Origin: Spirogloea muscicola
Lineage: Eukaryota > Streptophyta > Zygnematophyceae > Spirogloeales > Spirogloeaceae
Direction of reading: 5' to 3'
NCBI GenBank assembly: GCA_009602725.1
Contig: WELB01000170.1
Span: 188,024 to 237,310 of the forward strand
Length of the DNA: 49,287 nt
Shown piece after piece: positions 21,927 through 35,400 of this stretch. Under the pieces are notes generated by a model. That model was given only the letters and a program-made list of their open reading frames with translations, was not told the origin of the DNA and searched no databases. The first letter of the stretch is position 1. Every line of letters begins with the position of its first letter. The position numbers and the translations under genes were made by a program.

Positions 21927-22992
21927 ATGTTTCCTAGGCCCGCCACTTGTCGTCGCGTCCCAACTGCTCGCAGCTGCGGCAACCGCGGCAGCGGCGATCG
22001 CGGCGGCAATCGCGGCGACGGCGGCGGCGGCGGCAACGTCATCCGCGGCGGCGGCGGCGGCGGCGGCGGCGAGGCGGAGGCCTTCGCGGCGTCGTCGCCG
22101 CTGCGGTCGGCGGCGCTGCTGGACGACATGCGGGGCGTGCTGCGGGGCAACGCGGGCGCCGCCGTCTGCGACCGCGTCGGCCTCGTGTACCAGATGAACA
22201 TCAGCCCGCAGGTCCGCCCGCCCACAAAAAGCACAAGTGCAGGCTGGGAATCGAACCACAGACTGGGAATTGCGACTGGCAAGGACTCATGGGTTACTTT
22301 GCCTGCTAAGGCGAGCTTGGGTTTCTGACACTGACTTAGAGGCGTCGCCGCCGTTTGCCGTTGCAGAAGATCGGCGTCGACGAGGAGACGTACACCGTGG
22401 ACCTCAAGCGGGGCGACGTCTACAAAGGTGGGCCCTGGTTATATCGAAGCCCAGCTGAGTCGGGGCAAGTACTTGCGAACGTCGAGCTAGGGGTTCGACT
22501 CCGACTCTCTGCTGGAACCGTCGTTCCTGTTCTTGGTCGGTGTGGGCCGGGGTCGAGGGCCTCAATGGCGGCAGTGGCAGGCAGGTTGAGGTCCCCATCA
22601 TCGCCCGGGTACCTTTAAGTATTAAATTGTAGATGAGATTAATTGCTCCTGGAAGCGCATGCAGGGCCGTACGAGGGCGGGAAACCCGACGTGGCCTTTT
22701 CATTCGTCGACGACGACTTCGTCGCCATCTCGCACAAGAAGATGAACCCCCAGATGGCCTTTATACGGTGCGCCAAAGAGAAGATCTGCCCATGTAACCA
22801 TCATCTGGTTGCCTGTCAGTACCTGTAGTTTACGATCGATATAAGGAATAACCGTTTCACCCAAAGGCCAAGGGCCTTCTTTGACAGTGCTTGCTGTTGT
22901 CTGAGCACAGGGGCAAGATGCGGATCCGTGGCAGCATGGCAGCCGCCATCAAGTTTACGCCCGACCTATTCATGGCGGCTGCCAAAATGTGA
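21927..22992 (+). CDS. SCP2 sterol-carrier domain protein
   Basis: A single SCP2 (sterol carrier protein 2) lipid-binding domain. Exons 21927-22211, 22367-22427, 22665-22767 and 22911-22992 join in phase to give about 176 residues. The domain begins at LLDDMRGVLRGNAGAAVCDR in exon 1. It continues with KIGVDEETYTVDLKRGDVYK and PDVAFSFVDDDFVAISHKKM, then the conserved NPQMAFIRGKMRIRGSM, and ends DLFMAAAKM. This is the usual core of the family (PDV...D.DFV...NPQ.AF..GK..I.G). The C-terminus is not a PTS1 tripeptide, so peroxisomal import by that route is not indicated. The first 60 or so residues are Arg/Gly-rich from a (GGC)n run and may be an overlong start; a later start is possible but no Met lies before the domain in this exon. 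Confidence 0.92.
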
Positions 22993-24109
22993 GGCAGTGT
23001 GGCAGCCCTCAATTCACTGGCAACAAACACCCACTGTTCTTTTGCACCTGTCAGCCTTCCGCAATCGGCTCTTATATACCACGTATACCAGTCTGTTCAC
23101 GAGTTGAAGCAGTGGTTGTAGCTGTATACGGTGCCTGTTTGCCAAGCGCTGTGCAGCATCATAGCATTCTCTTTGCTGTTATATTCAACAGCATTACGAT
23201 TCTTTTAGTACCACACTGTCTCACCCGAGCTGGGAACTGCCAATTTGCCCTAGTTTGCCAGCGCGTACGGTACTGCAATGCTGAACGGTTGTGCTTCGTA
23301 AGTAGCAGATATGTAGAGCAAGAATCAAATCTCCCCCATATAGTTGGATTGCAAATTCTAAAGACCTCCTGATTGAGCACATTCGATGCATTTGACACTC
23401 CATAAAGTGATCAGACAGTATCCCTCTCCATTGAAGAGTTGCAGTACCATGAATACCGTGTCCAGCATCCTTCCTTTCTGGTGAAAATTGCTCAACATGA
23501 AGAGCACATTCAAGCATCCCTCCTGGTGATGCGGTGGAAAAGTGTAAAGCCCTTTCATCGAAATCCCTCTGTAGGCACTTCTGTTGTCAACCTTTCAAAG
23601 TCACCCCCGAGTATTAGCTGCTGTCTATGACATGTACTCTGCGGATTTCTGCCTGAATGCGTAGTAGAGAAGTGTCTTGTTGCATTATTCGTACAGTCCA
23701 CAAATACTTGCTATGCATGGACACTGGAGCAAGCAATGTGTTGTCTGAGTGAAGTAGTAAATCTTCTCCATGTGCGGGGTTACACCGCACTTTGAAGTAA
23801 AATCAAATGCGAATGTGGATACTCATTCAGAACGAAGTGAATGTACAGCCAAACCAAAATTTGAGTGGCTGTTCTTGAGTGCAGGACCTTAACCAGCAGT
23901 CTCAAGCAGCAGGTGTATGGGTTGTAATTGCCTAGTGGAGCTGACTTTGACCCAGGCCCAACTGGCAGCGCAGACTAATTGCATACATGTGCCGGCCATG
24001 TTGACCATAATAAATTACCAACACAACCGCACCTTATCATACATTTGTCAATCCCGTTGAAGCCACTTTGATGCACAAACAAGCTGCTCACACATATACA
24101 CGGGTCTCC
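22993..24109. other. Convergent intergenic region, SCP2 / glucose transporter
   Basis: About 1.1 kb of moderate-GC sequence between two 3' ends. A 127-codon open frame begins at 22989 overlapping the SCP2 stop codon, but it has no recognisable domain and ordinary spacer composition. I see no repeat or RNA gene. Confidence 0.45.
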
Positions 24110-27100
24110 TCACAGCTCCGGGGTCAGGAGTCGCTCGATCTCCTCAAGCGACTTGCCCTTGGTCTCCACGACCTGGCTGTTAACAAAGAGAACAGCGGCG
24201 CCACAGACAGCAGCAAACGAGGAGTATAGCACGGCTGGGCCCCATTGCTGCAGCAGTTGCAGGAAGAAGAGGCCGACCAGGAAATTGAGGGCCTGCAGGG
24301 CACAATACACAGCAGTTGGAATGACAGACAAGGTTGTTGATGAAGTGAATTGAGCAAATGTGGAGAATTGAAGTGAAAGTATGTGTATGTGAAGGACTTC
24401 TTGCAAACAAATACAACGGTGCATACCCAATTGAGGCACATGGCAAACCCCATGGCCTTGGCACGGATGCGACTCGGGTAGATCTCAGGCAGGAGGAGCG
24501 CAGGCACTGGGCCAGCTCCAAGGGCGAACATGAACACATATCTGTGCCACACGGACCACAGCAGGGGGAAGTGCGACTGTCAGTAATCCACACCCCTTCA
24601 CAGGACAAGGTGAAGTGCAGATTTCCAGTGATAAGCGGCCAGAGAGACTCTGAGAAATTCTGAGTCCATGCGTCATGTTAGCTCTCAAATGGCCACATGA
24701 GTGAACAGTCTGAAAGCAATTATTTGCAAATTGCTTAAACATCACAGCCATAGCAGTGTGCCGAGTTGAGGCCTGCAAAGCAAGGAGCCGCCAGTGGGTG
24801 TAGGACAGACGCGAGAGTGCCACCGATGGAAACTGCAGAAGCAACGGGCTGGAAGATGGGGAATGCAGCAGCAGCAGCTTGTGCAGCCATAGCAATGCCC
24901 TGCACTCGAGGATGTAAGTCAGCTGGCTGGATCATAACAGCTGCCAATGCTGCAAAACAGATCTAATGCTCTTCAAAGTGACTGCATGCCTGTGCACTCA
25001 TAGCGTTCACCTGTTTTGTAAAAGCAGGCAGGTTGCAGGCAAGCCAGCAAATTCTAGCAGCATCAAGTGCATTTACGTAGTGCGTAGCTGTTTATTTAGA
25101 GAATTTCTGTCACAGGACTTATTGCCACAGTCAAGACAGCACAGCTCACCATGCCGGAGAAGCTTAAGCTCATCAGCTTCTTCCTGCCGAGGCGGTCCAT
25201 CATGTACGTCGACGCAAATGCTCCTGCATCAGAGTAGGACTATTAACAAAGAGTGACTAACTTCTGGAAAGCAAAGGTTGCACCAGAGTCTCCACACAAA
25301 CTCTGTGATGAGCTGAGAGTACTTGCTATGCTCAAGCTTCTACTCACCCACTAAGTTGATGACGCCCACCCCAATGCTAGCTACCGTGCCAGACGAGATG
25401 CCAGCGTTCTTGAAGACAATGGAGGAAAAGTAGAAGATGGCATTTATGCCCGACAACTGCTGGAAAGCAAAGAGCGCCGCACCGGTGGCTACAACTGACA
25501 TCATCAATAGAAGGGAGTCAATGGCAATGTGCAATAAGACCAGCTGCAGTCATGAGCTTCTTAAAGACTCGTGAGTCTCTTGTTTCTATGTGAGATCTGC
25601 TGAACAGATTGTAGGTGCAATAAGAAGACCTGATCCAGAAAGAATATAGCAAAACGAAGAGATTATCTTGTGCCACTGCAAACAATGTGGCTCTGAACCA
25701 GATCAAGGAGGGAGGGGCTTGTAAGTACCTTTGACATATCTCTTCCCAAAGAGGTCGCCCAAGGTACCCTCAGCAGTGGTCTCACTGCTGGCATCCTTGA
25801 GTTCAGTAATGGCGCCCTTCACCTCAGACGGGCCCCACAGCACTTCCAGCTCCCTCTCTGCTGCATCCCACTTGCCTTTCTACAAAACAGAAAGAAATGA
25901 TTCCCAATCTTCGATAAGGTGACCTCTGCAAGTGCTAATGTTGTTGTCAACATGACCAACATGCTAAGCTGCAGCAGCTTCATGGTCGTGACTAGCTGCA
26001 AGCCTTTCATGTGCTGCATGCCATTGTGTGCAACGAGGGAGTATCCATCAGGACGACTCTGCAGTGTCAAGCCAGAGCGACAGGCACGCTGTTCAAGAGT
26101 CTAGCTGTGGACCTTGGCCAGCCAGCGAGGGCTCTCAGCAGACAGCTCCATGCCTGCAACAAGCGCAACGGCGGGCCCTATGGACACCCAGAAGCACATT
26201 CGCCACCTGCAGGAGGCAGTCCTCACATCTCACATCCACCTTCATCATCATGCAAGATTGCTTGCAGAAAACTGGAGACTGGAAACTGGAAAGCGCTGCA
26301 CTGGTAGGAGCAGGTGCCTCATGCAAAACAACATTATTTGCTATTCATAAGCTTGTTATCTGTAAGGATTCGCATCAACTAGTGCTCAATTGAGGCTGGC
26401 AGGAGCGTCAGCACACCAAGTGGGGTCTGAAGTGACAGGAAGTCCGATGACAATGGCTCCTAGGATGCCCAAGCACGTGGCGACCTGGCAGAGGCTCCCG
26501 AATGTACCCCGTTGCTCCGTTGGGCTGACCTGCTTGCAAACAGCACCAAATTCTTCAATCAGTTGTAGTTAGTGGTTTGCTAAGGTCCTGATTGCTCGCA
26601 CCACCCAGAGACCCTTACAACGAGCACAGTATACCTGTGCCACTTGTTACCAACTTTACTTAGTGGCTGTGAGCAAGGTCAAAGGGAAGTGTGGACCTCA
26701 GAGATATACAGAGCCGACACCGAGCCTACAACACCAAGGCCAAGGCCAACCAGGAGGCGCCCTGCTAGCATTGCCTCCACTGACATCGCTGATGCGCTGT
26801 CCATCACAGTGGAAGTGAAACAAGCTCTGAGCTCAGGTTGCTCTCGGCCACACTAACAGGAACTGGCTTTGCTACTGAATATTTTCACATCTTACAGTTG
26901 CACAGAAGGGAGTGCGAGTTGCTTATTCCATCGGCAATTGAGCAATCTGAGCGCACCTGATTGCGCTTCCAGCAATGATAGGTATCGCGCTGAGCTGGAA
27001 GGCACGCTTTCGCCCGAGGTTGTCAGCAATGGTGCTGCTGAAAGCACAGCCGACGAACGCTCCCACCAGGTATATGCTGACAACAAGACCTGTTGCAGAG

Positions 27101-28507
27101 AGTAAAGTCTGAGCCACATTGCCATGAATGCTGGCCGACTTATGACTCTTATGGAGGTTTCTGAGTGCGATAGCAATCAAGATGTTGCGGCTCAAATCTT
27201 TTATTTGCTTTACTTATCAGCAAGCTATTCGTGCAGGTGAGACACTGTGAGAACACAAGCCGCCATTGCTCACCTTTGATAAGTGCATTCGCTGCAAATC
27301 CGAGGTCCATTGCCATGAAATCGAGCGGGCCATTGACCACACTGGTATGTTGCAATCCAGTGTAGGTGTCAGCGGATGTGTCAGGCAATCACCTTGAATG
27401 GTCGCAATCTATGGCAAATGCAAAGCAAACACTGTGTGGTATCTTCTTCAAATAGAGAAATTGCAGCAGGCTGCAAGCAATCCGACACCAATGTATGTTG
27501 AAATGGGCGAGCATTCTCACCCGACGTGATATCCAAAGAGGAAGGTGGAGATGACGGCAACGAGCACGTGGCGCAGGGAGGATTTCCAAGGCTCCACCGC
27601 ATCTGTGCATGGACGGGACATTGATGGGTCAAGCTTTGAAAAACGTGACACATACTCAGCACAATTGGCAAAGCAGGCCTGCACAAGCGATCACTTGGCA
27701 GTGCAATCCACGCGAATCTCTGCCATCATCAAGACACAAACTGCATTGGCATGCAAGCACATGTTCCAGCTCTTGCTGTGCCAGGTACACTGGGCAAGCC
27801 GTGCAGCCAGCAAACAGCATTTGGGCTTCCAATTGGCCCCCGGCACTCGCACCTTACAGGTCACAGAGCTGCCAGATTTGAAAGCAAGATGCACCTGACG
27901 CACCACTTGTGCCTCTTCCACTCTCGCTGTCGAGCAGCGGCGCCTCCGTGGCCAAGGCAGCCGTTTTCTGGCGGCGGTAAGTGCCAGAGCCGCCCTTCTC
28001 GAGCTCCCTCGACCCGTGCATCTTCTGTGCGGCTGTCAGGCCTTCCTGCTGGACCTGGTCTTTGAGGCGAGACGGCCGTGTAATGGATTCGTTGTCGAAG
28101 AAGTGGCCGACTGGCGAAAGGGCGTCGGCCTCCTGGGATCTGGTCCTCGCCGCCACTTCTGGATCCTGATGATCTTCGGCCAACTCGTGCCAGACCGAGG
28201 ACGGCAGGCGGCCGCCTCCGCCGCCGCTGCCGCCGCTGCCGCCGCCGCCGCTGCCGCGATCCTCCTGAGCGGCGCGAGCGCAGCCAGGGAGCGGAGCTGT
28301 CTCTAGTCCGCAGCGCCGGAGCGCCGACGACTTGCGCTGACGCTGCCGCTGGAGCTGACGCTGACTCCCGGAGAGCCTCCCTGCGGACGCCCGCGACTTC
28401 TGAGCGGCGCGGCCGCCGGTGAGGCTGCTGGAAGACGGAGGGCCAACGGCGGAGCCGGCGGTGGCGCCTGTCAGAGTGCCTCCCGTGGCAAGTGCCGCGC
28501 AGCTCAT
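24110..28507 (-). CDS. Plastidic glucose transporter (MFS sugar porter)
   Basis: A 12-helix sugar porter of the plastid-envelope pGlcT type, expected to export glucose from starch breakdown. Exons (minus): 28507-27904, 27602-27521, 27341-27274, 27089-26957, 26796-26697, 26529-26417, 26206-26113, 25879-25729, 25494-25348, 25223-25143, 24949-24811, 24541-24427, 24292-24110. They give about 669 residues. Phases agree throughout; the 25143 donor is least certain. The first ~200 residues are Ser/Arg/Gln/Ala-rich, as for a long transit peptide. Family landmarks in order: LFGYHVGVVNGPLDFMAMDL, GLVVSIYLVGAFVG, NLGRKRAFQLSAIP, LLVGLGLGVV, SAESPRWL, ALFAFQQLSGINAIFYFSS, MDRLGRKK, ALGAGPVPALLLPEIYPSRI and VVETKGKSLEEIE. 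The sequence is closest in memory to plant plastidic glucose transporter 2 (At1g05030 type). Divergent from virilizer. Confidence 0.95.
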
Positions 28508-29451
28508 GCTGATGGCGTGGAAGGCGGCCCGGTCCCCGGCGCCGCCACGCCGCTCGCTGCCGGAGGCTCCCGCGTCGGCGGCGGTCGCGGCGGCGACAGC
28601 GGCGGCGGCGGCGGCGGCAGCGGCGAGAATGCGGCCCGAAGGGCGATGGCGGCGGCGGCGGCGGCTATGGATCTGACGTTACCTGCCTGAATGGGGGCAA
28701 GGCACGCGCAGGGCAAGGCTAAGAGGCGCGCCGCAGAGCCCGGCGCATCCGCCGCGACTGCCGGCGCAGGGCGCGGCGTGAATCCCGGCGGGCTGCGGCG
28801 GCGGCGGGGGGGGTCTGGCAGTGGACGGCGTCGTTGCCTGACCAGCTCGATTGGGGGGGCAGACCGTTTGCCGTCAGTGGGGCAGTTGGTCCGGTATTGG
28901 AGGATGAAAGCAACAATTTCTTCCTATGTAAATAAATCAGCGCCTTCAAGAAAGAGTTGTCAATGCAAGGCAATGGCCGACATAAATTGCGCTTCCGCAG
29001 GATCGGCCTCCGGGTAAGGTCTCGAGCGCGGCGACGAGGACCTGGCCGGGCAAGAGACGTCGACGATACTTAAATGTCGTTCGAGCGGTATTGAATGAGA
29101 AGCGCATTACGGGCTCATCGGAGGGCCTACAGACGGTTGGGACTCCATAGCCTTCCAGTTGTACGCTCCCGATTTGTCGAGCAACTCGACACGCGTCGCT
29201 CAGACACGGCAGGTCATATCTTGAGGGCCCCCCCAATTTGCGCCACGTGGATGGCAGCAAGTGATCGGCGAAACTCGTCGTTGGAATGCCGCTAACGCGG
29301 CGTCGGTCCGCCGTCGTCGTTCCGTCGAGCCCGGCCGTCAGGCGTCAGCGCCGCCGCCGTCGCCACCGCCGGTCCCGGCGCCGCGCAGCGCGGCGGGTTC
29401 TGCGGCGGGGCTTGCGGAGCCTCCTCCCGCCATCTTTAACGCGGCGCCGCC
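28508..29451. promoter_or_regulatory. Divergent intergenic region, glucose transporter / virilizer
   Basis: Nearly 950 bases between two outward-pointing start codons. It includes GGC runs at about 28580-28623 and 28648-28670, a poly-G stretch at about 28801-28815 and lower-GC sequence at 28900-28990. It must contain both promoters. No conserved coding segment or clear TATA element is visible. Confidence 0.45.
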
Positions 29452-32400
29452 ATGGACGTCCTCTTCTACGACACCTTCCGGCACGCCGGCGGAGCCGCCG
29501 ACCGCGTCGACGAGGTCTGCGGCCGCGGCGGCTGCGCCAGAGTTTAGGATTAGGGTTTAGGTCGCGAGGTTTGGCGACGGCGGTGGCGGCGGTGGTGGCG
29601 GCGGCAGCTCTCGCGGCCGTTTGGGGCTGCAGGCGCTGGCTGCTGAGCCGCTGCTTCTGCTCGGCGTCCCTGCCCTGTCTGCCGGCGCTGCAGGTGTGCT
29701 TCGGCGCGCCGGTGCTCGTGCGCGCCGCCATGGCGGTCGAGGCCGGCGCCACGCTGCACGGCCACCTCATCAGCCTGCGGGGGTGGGGCTCCTCTGCTTC
29801 TCCCCTTAGCGCTTGCGCAAATTAGGGTTTAGGGGTTTGGGCTTAGGGGTGAGGGTTCAAGTGTTGAGTCGGCTGCCGCGCCGGTCGCGTGAGCAGCAGC
29901 GGAGCGCAAGCTCTCGTCCTGAGCTCGCGCCTTGAGCGACAGGGCTCAAGTCGGATGGTAGAGCGAGTGGCTCGTCTATGGTTCTGTAGGGACTTATTGG
30001 CCTTCAGTTGTCAACTCAGCCGGCGTCTCGGAGCCAGGAACTGCAGATCGACTCCTGCAGCAGCTCCTCAGAAGCCCCGGCAGTGGATGCTGCTTTGGCT
30101 GGGCCAGGAGCTTGAAGCATCCGAGGCTGCAGGCCGCTGCTGCCCAATATCAAAGTTTGCAGGGTTTAAGTGTTATGATTCGAGGTTTCTGAGGTGCTGA
30201 TATTTGAAGATTCCGAGGTTCTGAGGTATTGAGGCTTTGAGGCTTTGAGGCTTTGAGGCTTTGAGGCTTTGAGGCTTTGAGGCTTTGAGGCTTTGAGGCT
30301 TTGAGGTTTTGAGGCTTTGAGGTTTCGAGGTTTTGAGTTTTCGAGGTTTCGAGGTTTCGAGGTTTCGAGGTTTCGAGGTTTCGAGATGTTGAGTTTCTGA
30401 GGTTTTGAGGTTTTGAGGTTTTGAGGTTTGGAGGTTTGGAGCTTTTGAGATTTCGAGGTTTCTAGGCATCGAGGTTTCGAGGTTCGAGGTTTTGATTTTG
30501 AGGTTTTGAGGTTTTGAGGTTTTGAGGTTTTGAGATTTTGAGAATTTGAGATTTTGAGAATTTGAGAATCTGAGGTTTTGAGGTTTTCAGGCTTGTAGGC
30601 CTTTAGGTGTTGCCTTCTACAAAGTTCACATTGCTAGGTTCTGGACTCCGTGCCAGTGACATTGGTTCAGCAGCCCGCTTTTCGGGGCCTCCTAATCTTT
30701 CAGAATCAGGTGTTGTGTCATTGCCCACTTATGGGCCCGCAGCATACACATCGGGACAAGCCATTGACAAGGTTGTAGTTGTTTGGCCTTCTCCCCCTAC
30801 AAGGCGCCGATCTCCTGCTGCGCCACTCTGACGGGCGCTCCAACGCGCCGTGCAGAGAGACGAGCCCCGCTGGCGTGCTGGTGGAGGTCTTTGCTCTTGG
30901 CGGTGCGGAGCAGGACCGCTTTGAACGCCTATGCGAGCCGCGCCTGCTGTCTGACGGCGGCAATGGCCCCTGCCCACTTAAGGTGAGACTTGACTTGGAC
31001 CTTAGAAAACGCCACACAAAGTGTAAACCTACAACCTATAAGCTAAGTACATTGGCCAGGTGTGCAGCATATGCGGTCAGGTGCATGGCATGTGCCTCTG
31101 ACTATGTGTAAGAGTCCACTATTTTTTTGTCTCGGAATCCTGTCATAAATTACTTGATCGGCTTGGTTAGCAGCAGCTAGGTATCTCATCTTCACATTGC
31201 ATGTCTGCAAATTATTCATAGCCTACCAAGGCCCATGATTGCCAAGTTGCAGTCCATTGATACCTGTCAGCCGGTCCTCCCACTGACATGCCTGAGCCCA
31301 ACAGACATCAACCTGCCAGGTGCTGGTCTTGTGTAATTTCAGGCAGTTGTGACGGACCACCTGGTGGTGAGGGGGACGTACGAGAGGCTCTCGCTCATCG
31401 TCTACGGCACCCGGCAGCAGCGGCTGCAGCATGGCCATGCTGCCGCTGCTGGGCTCGCCTCCGCTGACGAGGACCTTCCGCCGTTCATCCAGCGAGACAG
31501 TGACCCGAGCTCGCCAGGTCTGGCCGGCTCGCCACGAGCTCTGCACCTGGCGGGGCGGCCGCCGGCGACGCTCGACCCACGTGGCCGGTCGACGTTGCGG
31601 AGCGTGTGGAAGGAGTGGGCGGGCTCTCGAGCGCCATGCAGCGCCGAGCAGGCCCAGGAGCTGCTGGCTGCAGCCACCGCTGCGGCGGAGCGAAGCAGGC
31701 CTGCAGAGGACGGCGGCGAAGCGGTTGCAGATCACGATCAAGAGACAGCAGCAGAGGAGGAGGGGTTTGTGGAGATGGCGCTCTCCTGGCTACAGCAGCT
31801 TCTGCCGCCCCGCGCCGGCCGCATCGTCCGCGTCCCGGTCTTGACCTTGATCTAAGATCGACATCCCAAATGCAGAATGTAGTATGAAGACATGTTCTCC
31901 TTGTCCCAATACTGGAACATCCTTAAAGTTTTCACAAAATGCTTGTCAAATCCATTGTTATGTTGTCTTGGTTAGTAAGTGACTTGCGACTTCTGGTGTG
32001 GCAGATTGAGGGCTACATTGGCGCATTCGCAGCGATGCAGCTGCTCTGCGAGAGCCCGCGGCTCTGCCAGGCGCTTGCTGCCGGTGGCGGCCTCAGTGCC
32101 ACTGCGACCATCCTTGGCGACCGTGCTGCGGCGGAGCCCGCTCTGCCGCATGCTCTGGCGGCACTCGGCAGGGCGGCTAGGCAGCCAGCAGCCTGTGTGG
32201 CCCTCCTCAGCTGCATGCTGGGAAGCAACACCAGCAACAGCATCTACAACGTGCTGCTGGCGGCCGTCCTGTCCTTGACACCCAAGCGACGCCTTGTGTC
32301 ACCGGCTCTCGGAATTCTCCGACGCCTGCAGGCACACCACCTGTGCTCTGGCATCCAGGTCCGCACGCTTCATTCGATGGTCTCCGGTCTTGCGCCTGCT

Positions 32401-35400
32401 GGTGGCTTGTCTGATCTTCTGTCGTCATACCTGGCAATGAAGATGCCACCTTCAATGATAACTACAATGTTCATAGTCAGTGGACTATATTATGTCACTA
32501 GACATTGTCACTTGAATGCTTGATCCTACACCTGGTGGTCTAGCAGGATAGGAGTATGGTATACCATAGAGGATACCACGGAATAGGGGATGATTTACCC
32601 TGTGGAGGCTACATAAGAGCAGAATATAGTAGACTTCCAGGTCGTTCAGGACCTTGTTTTAGCTACAGCTCACTTAAGCCGATTGGGGTCTTGATTGCTT
32701 TGTGCTGGTTGTCTCGCTATGGGTAGTGGTACATTGCGTCAACAAGATGTTGCGTCAGAACTTAATGCTGATATGCTTGCTGTTAATGCAATCTCCCATG
32801 CTGCAGTTGGCTGGAGAGGCTGCCATTGAGGGTGGTCCGCTGGCGGCCAGGAAGGCCAAGAAGATAGCCCGCCTCCTCCGTGCTCTTCTGGTATTATCTG
32901 TCCTCTTGGACTCTATTTTATGTTCATGCCTGCTATGACTGGTAGGTTTGGCAGTCGGTATGTTCCTATCTTTATTGGAAGCCTCTTCCAATAAAGATAG
33001 CTCAGTTATGATTTGGCCTTCGGTCATGGTTTTCCTGCGCACCATCTTTGACTACTTAGAGGCCTTTGTGCATCGTGACCGGTTGGTCCGGAAGTGTCAG
33101 ATCAGAACCACCATGTCTTGCACCAGACAGCAATATTGCAAACACACTGTGGTCGTTGATGATTTTTAGAGTATCTCTTGCTTATCCCCATGTCAATCAT
33201 CAAGTCAATTTGCAATACACTGTGCTGCGCAGGCTGTACTCAAGGGACGTCGGGGCGACAAGCAGGGCGGGGCTCAGATGCTGAAGATTGGCATCATTGC
33301 GGCACCAGATGACGAGGCACTGCTCCCAGCTCTGCAGGTGGCTTGCTTCTGTCTTCTATGTTGTCCTGTGTTCCTTGGTTACGGACGCCTTGAATTCTGC
33401 CGGCTACCGGGGACTAGTCTGGTCTTAGAGCTCATTAGACCCTACTCTGTAGTGTATCAAGGATACCCTCAGGTTGTGCTCCTACTTGCCACTGGAACAC
33501 AACATATACCTGCACCCAGCCATGATAACCACTCTTCGTCACTTCAATGCTATTGATCTCTAATTCTGTTGCAAACTACAGGATTGGAGGACGCTGCCCT
33601 TGCTTGCCGCTCTTCTTGCCTCGCCAGCGGTTGGGGACAGTCTGATGTTGCGTGCAGCAGTCTACTCGTTCATCCTGTACCTGCTGGCTTCGACCCAAGG
33701 TGACGTACATTTCACTCACTGAACATGGCCACGAAGCAAGTGAATAGAAGAACCCTGGGGGGGGGTTTTGATGAGGGGAGTGAAGGATTTACTGGACAAC
33801 AATCAATGGGCTGGGCCTTAGAAATTCTGGTAAATGGAAGAAGTATGACGTGAAGCCCTTAAGGAGGATCCTTTGGAGGCCAAGTCTTATGCCAGCAGCC
33901 ACGGTTATTTAAACACCAGAAGCATATGTAGACGTTATTGCATTATTGCATTGAAATAGCTTTTACTTGGAAAATTGGAGTGGAGTGCTTAGATTTGCAG
34001 CAAGTAGTGATCACTTTGTTGCAGATTGTGTGAGCATGGTGAGGGGCTCACCAATGATAGCAGTCTCACCAGTAACCTCTTGAGGAGTGTATTTCTTGTG
34101 ATAGTCTTAAGAAGGTCTATCTTCATAGTGGTGCTATAAGTACAGTGGACATCAGGATCTTGATAGAGGCCATATGGCAGCTTGTATCATGACTTGCTGA
34201 GGCAGCTAACGCATGTATGATCGAAAATGGATTATGATTATTAGTCAGGCTAGTTGACTCACCTGCCAACCTTCCTTGGCCATCAATGGAGGGGCAGGAC
34301 TGGTGTTGCTCGCCTATGAGAAGGAGGCCACCAGTGCCTTGCTAGGAGCTCTGGCACTGCCCAAGGAGAACATGCCCACTGGTGCGCTGCCGTTGCGCCA
34401 GCTCACTGCCCTCCTTGCTGCCAATTGGCTCCCTGACGGACGTCACCTTGCGGGCTGCATCAAGGCTGCTATGGCTGCAGTAAGTCAAGAAACTGGTCTT
34501 CGCAGATATGATGGTTGTGATAGCATAGCATCCCCATGAGTACTGACAAGTTGATAACGGAATGATATTGACTTGCTGCACATGCAATCCTGCTTTGAGA
34601 ACCTTGAATGACCTGGTTTGATCATGAGGTTCTAATTTACTGCAAATCCCTCTGTTGGACAGCTTGGTATGGTTGATGAGCTCCTGCTTGTCAAGCGATC
34701 GAATCATCGGCACAGCTTGAAGTTACTTTGGGGTCTCTCTGCACTCGCCAGGTCCTGACCTTTGCTGGCACACCTTGGACCCTGACCAGTACATGCTATC
34801 AGACATCAAGGATTATTACAGTTTTCATTTCTAGGTTGTAGGCGTCAAATTTATAGCTTGCCTTACTGTATCATGATAGTTGCTTCTCTTTGAACAGGTC
34901 TACAGCTGGGCGGCAGGCTGTGCTCGCGGCCCTCGCATCAAAGGAGGTTGGTCTGCTTGCAGACTTAAGCTGAACCCCAATGCTGCCGTCTCTATTTGGA
35001 ACAGAATCCAGATTTGTAAGACTTCGGGTCTGAGGAGATTCTGGTAGGCTTGAGTCTGAGGGTTGACGAAGGGTTTGGTAAATATGTTAGCCAGACATAG
35101 TACGACTGGCCAATCCAACTCATGACCTGTGCGGGATGGGTACAGGTGACGGCTATCCTCGTGAACAATGTCTGCGAACCGACAAGTAATGCTTAAAGCC
35201 CATCCTGAGCTCTTTACTTGGTCTTCTGATGCTGGATGTCACCAACTCATCAGCAGCAAGGCCTGATGTAGGTCCCCCTTATGGCATGTCAGTCACGTCA
35301 ATCAACAAAATAGTAACAGATAAGTAACGCTTATGTGGGTACTTGGCAGGCAAGAGCGAAGGGGCCGGGGAAAGCCGAGACAGTGAAAGTGGCGCAGCTA

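Noticed and set aside
22989-23372. 127-codon ORF starting at the SCP2 stop codon
   Set aside because: The four-base overlap resembles bacterial coupling, but this is a spliced eukaryotic gene. The peptide has no domain, so it is probably 3' UTR read-through.
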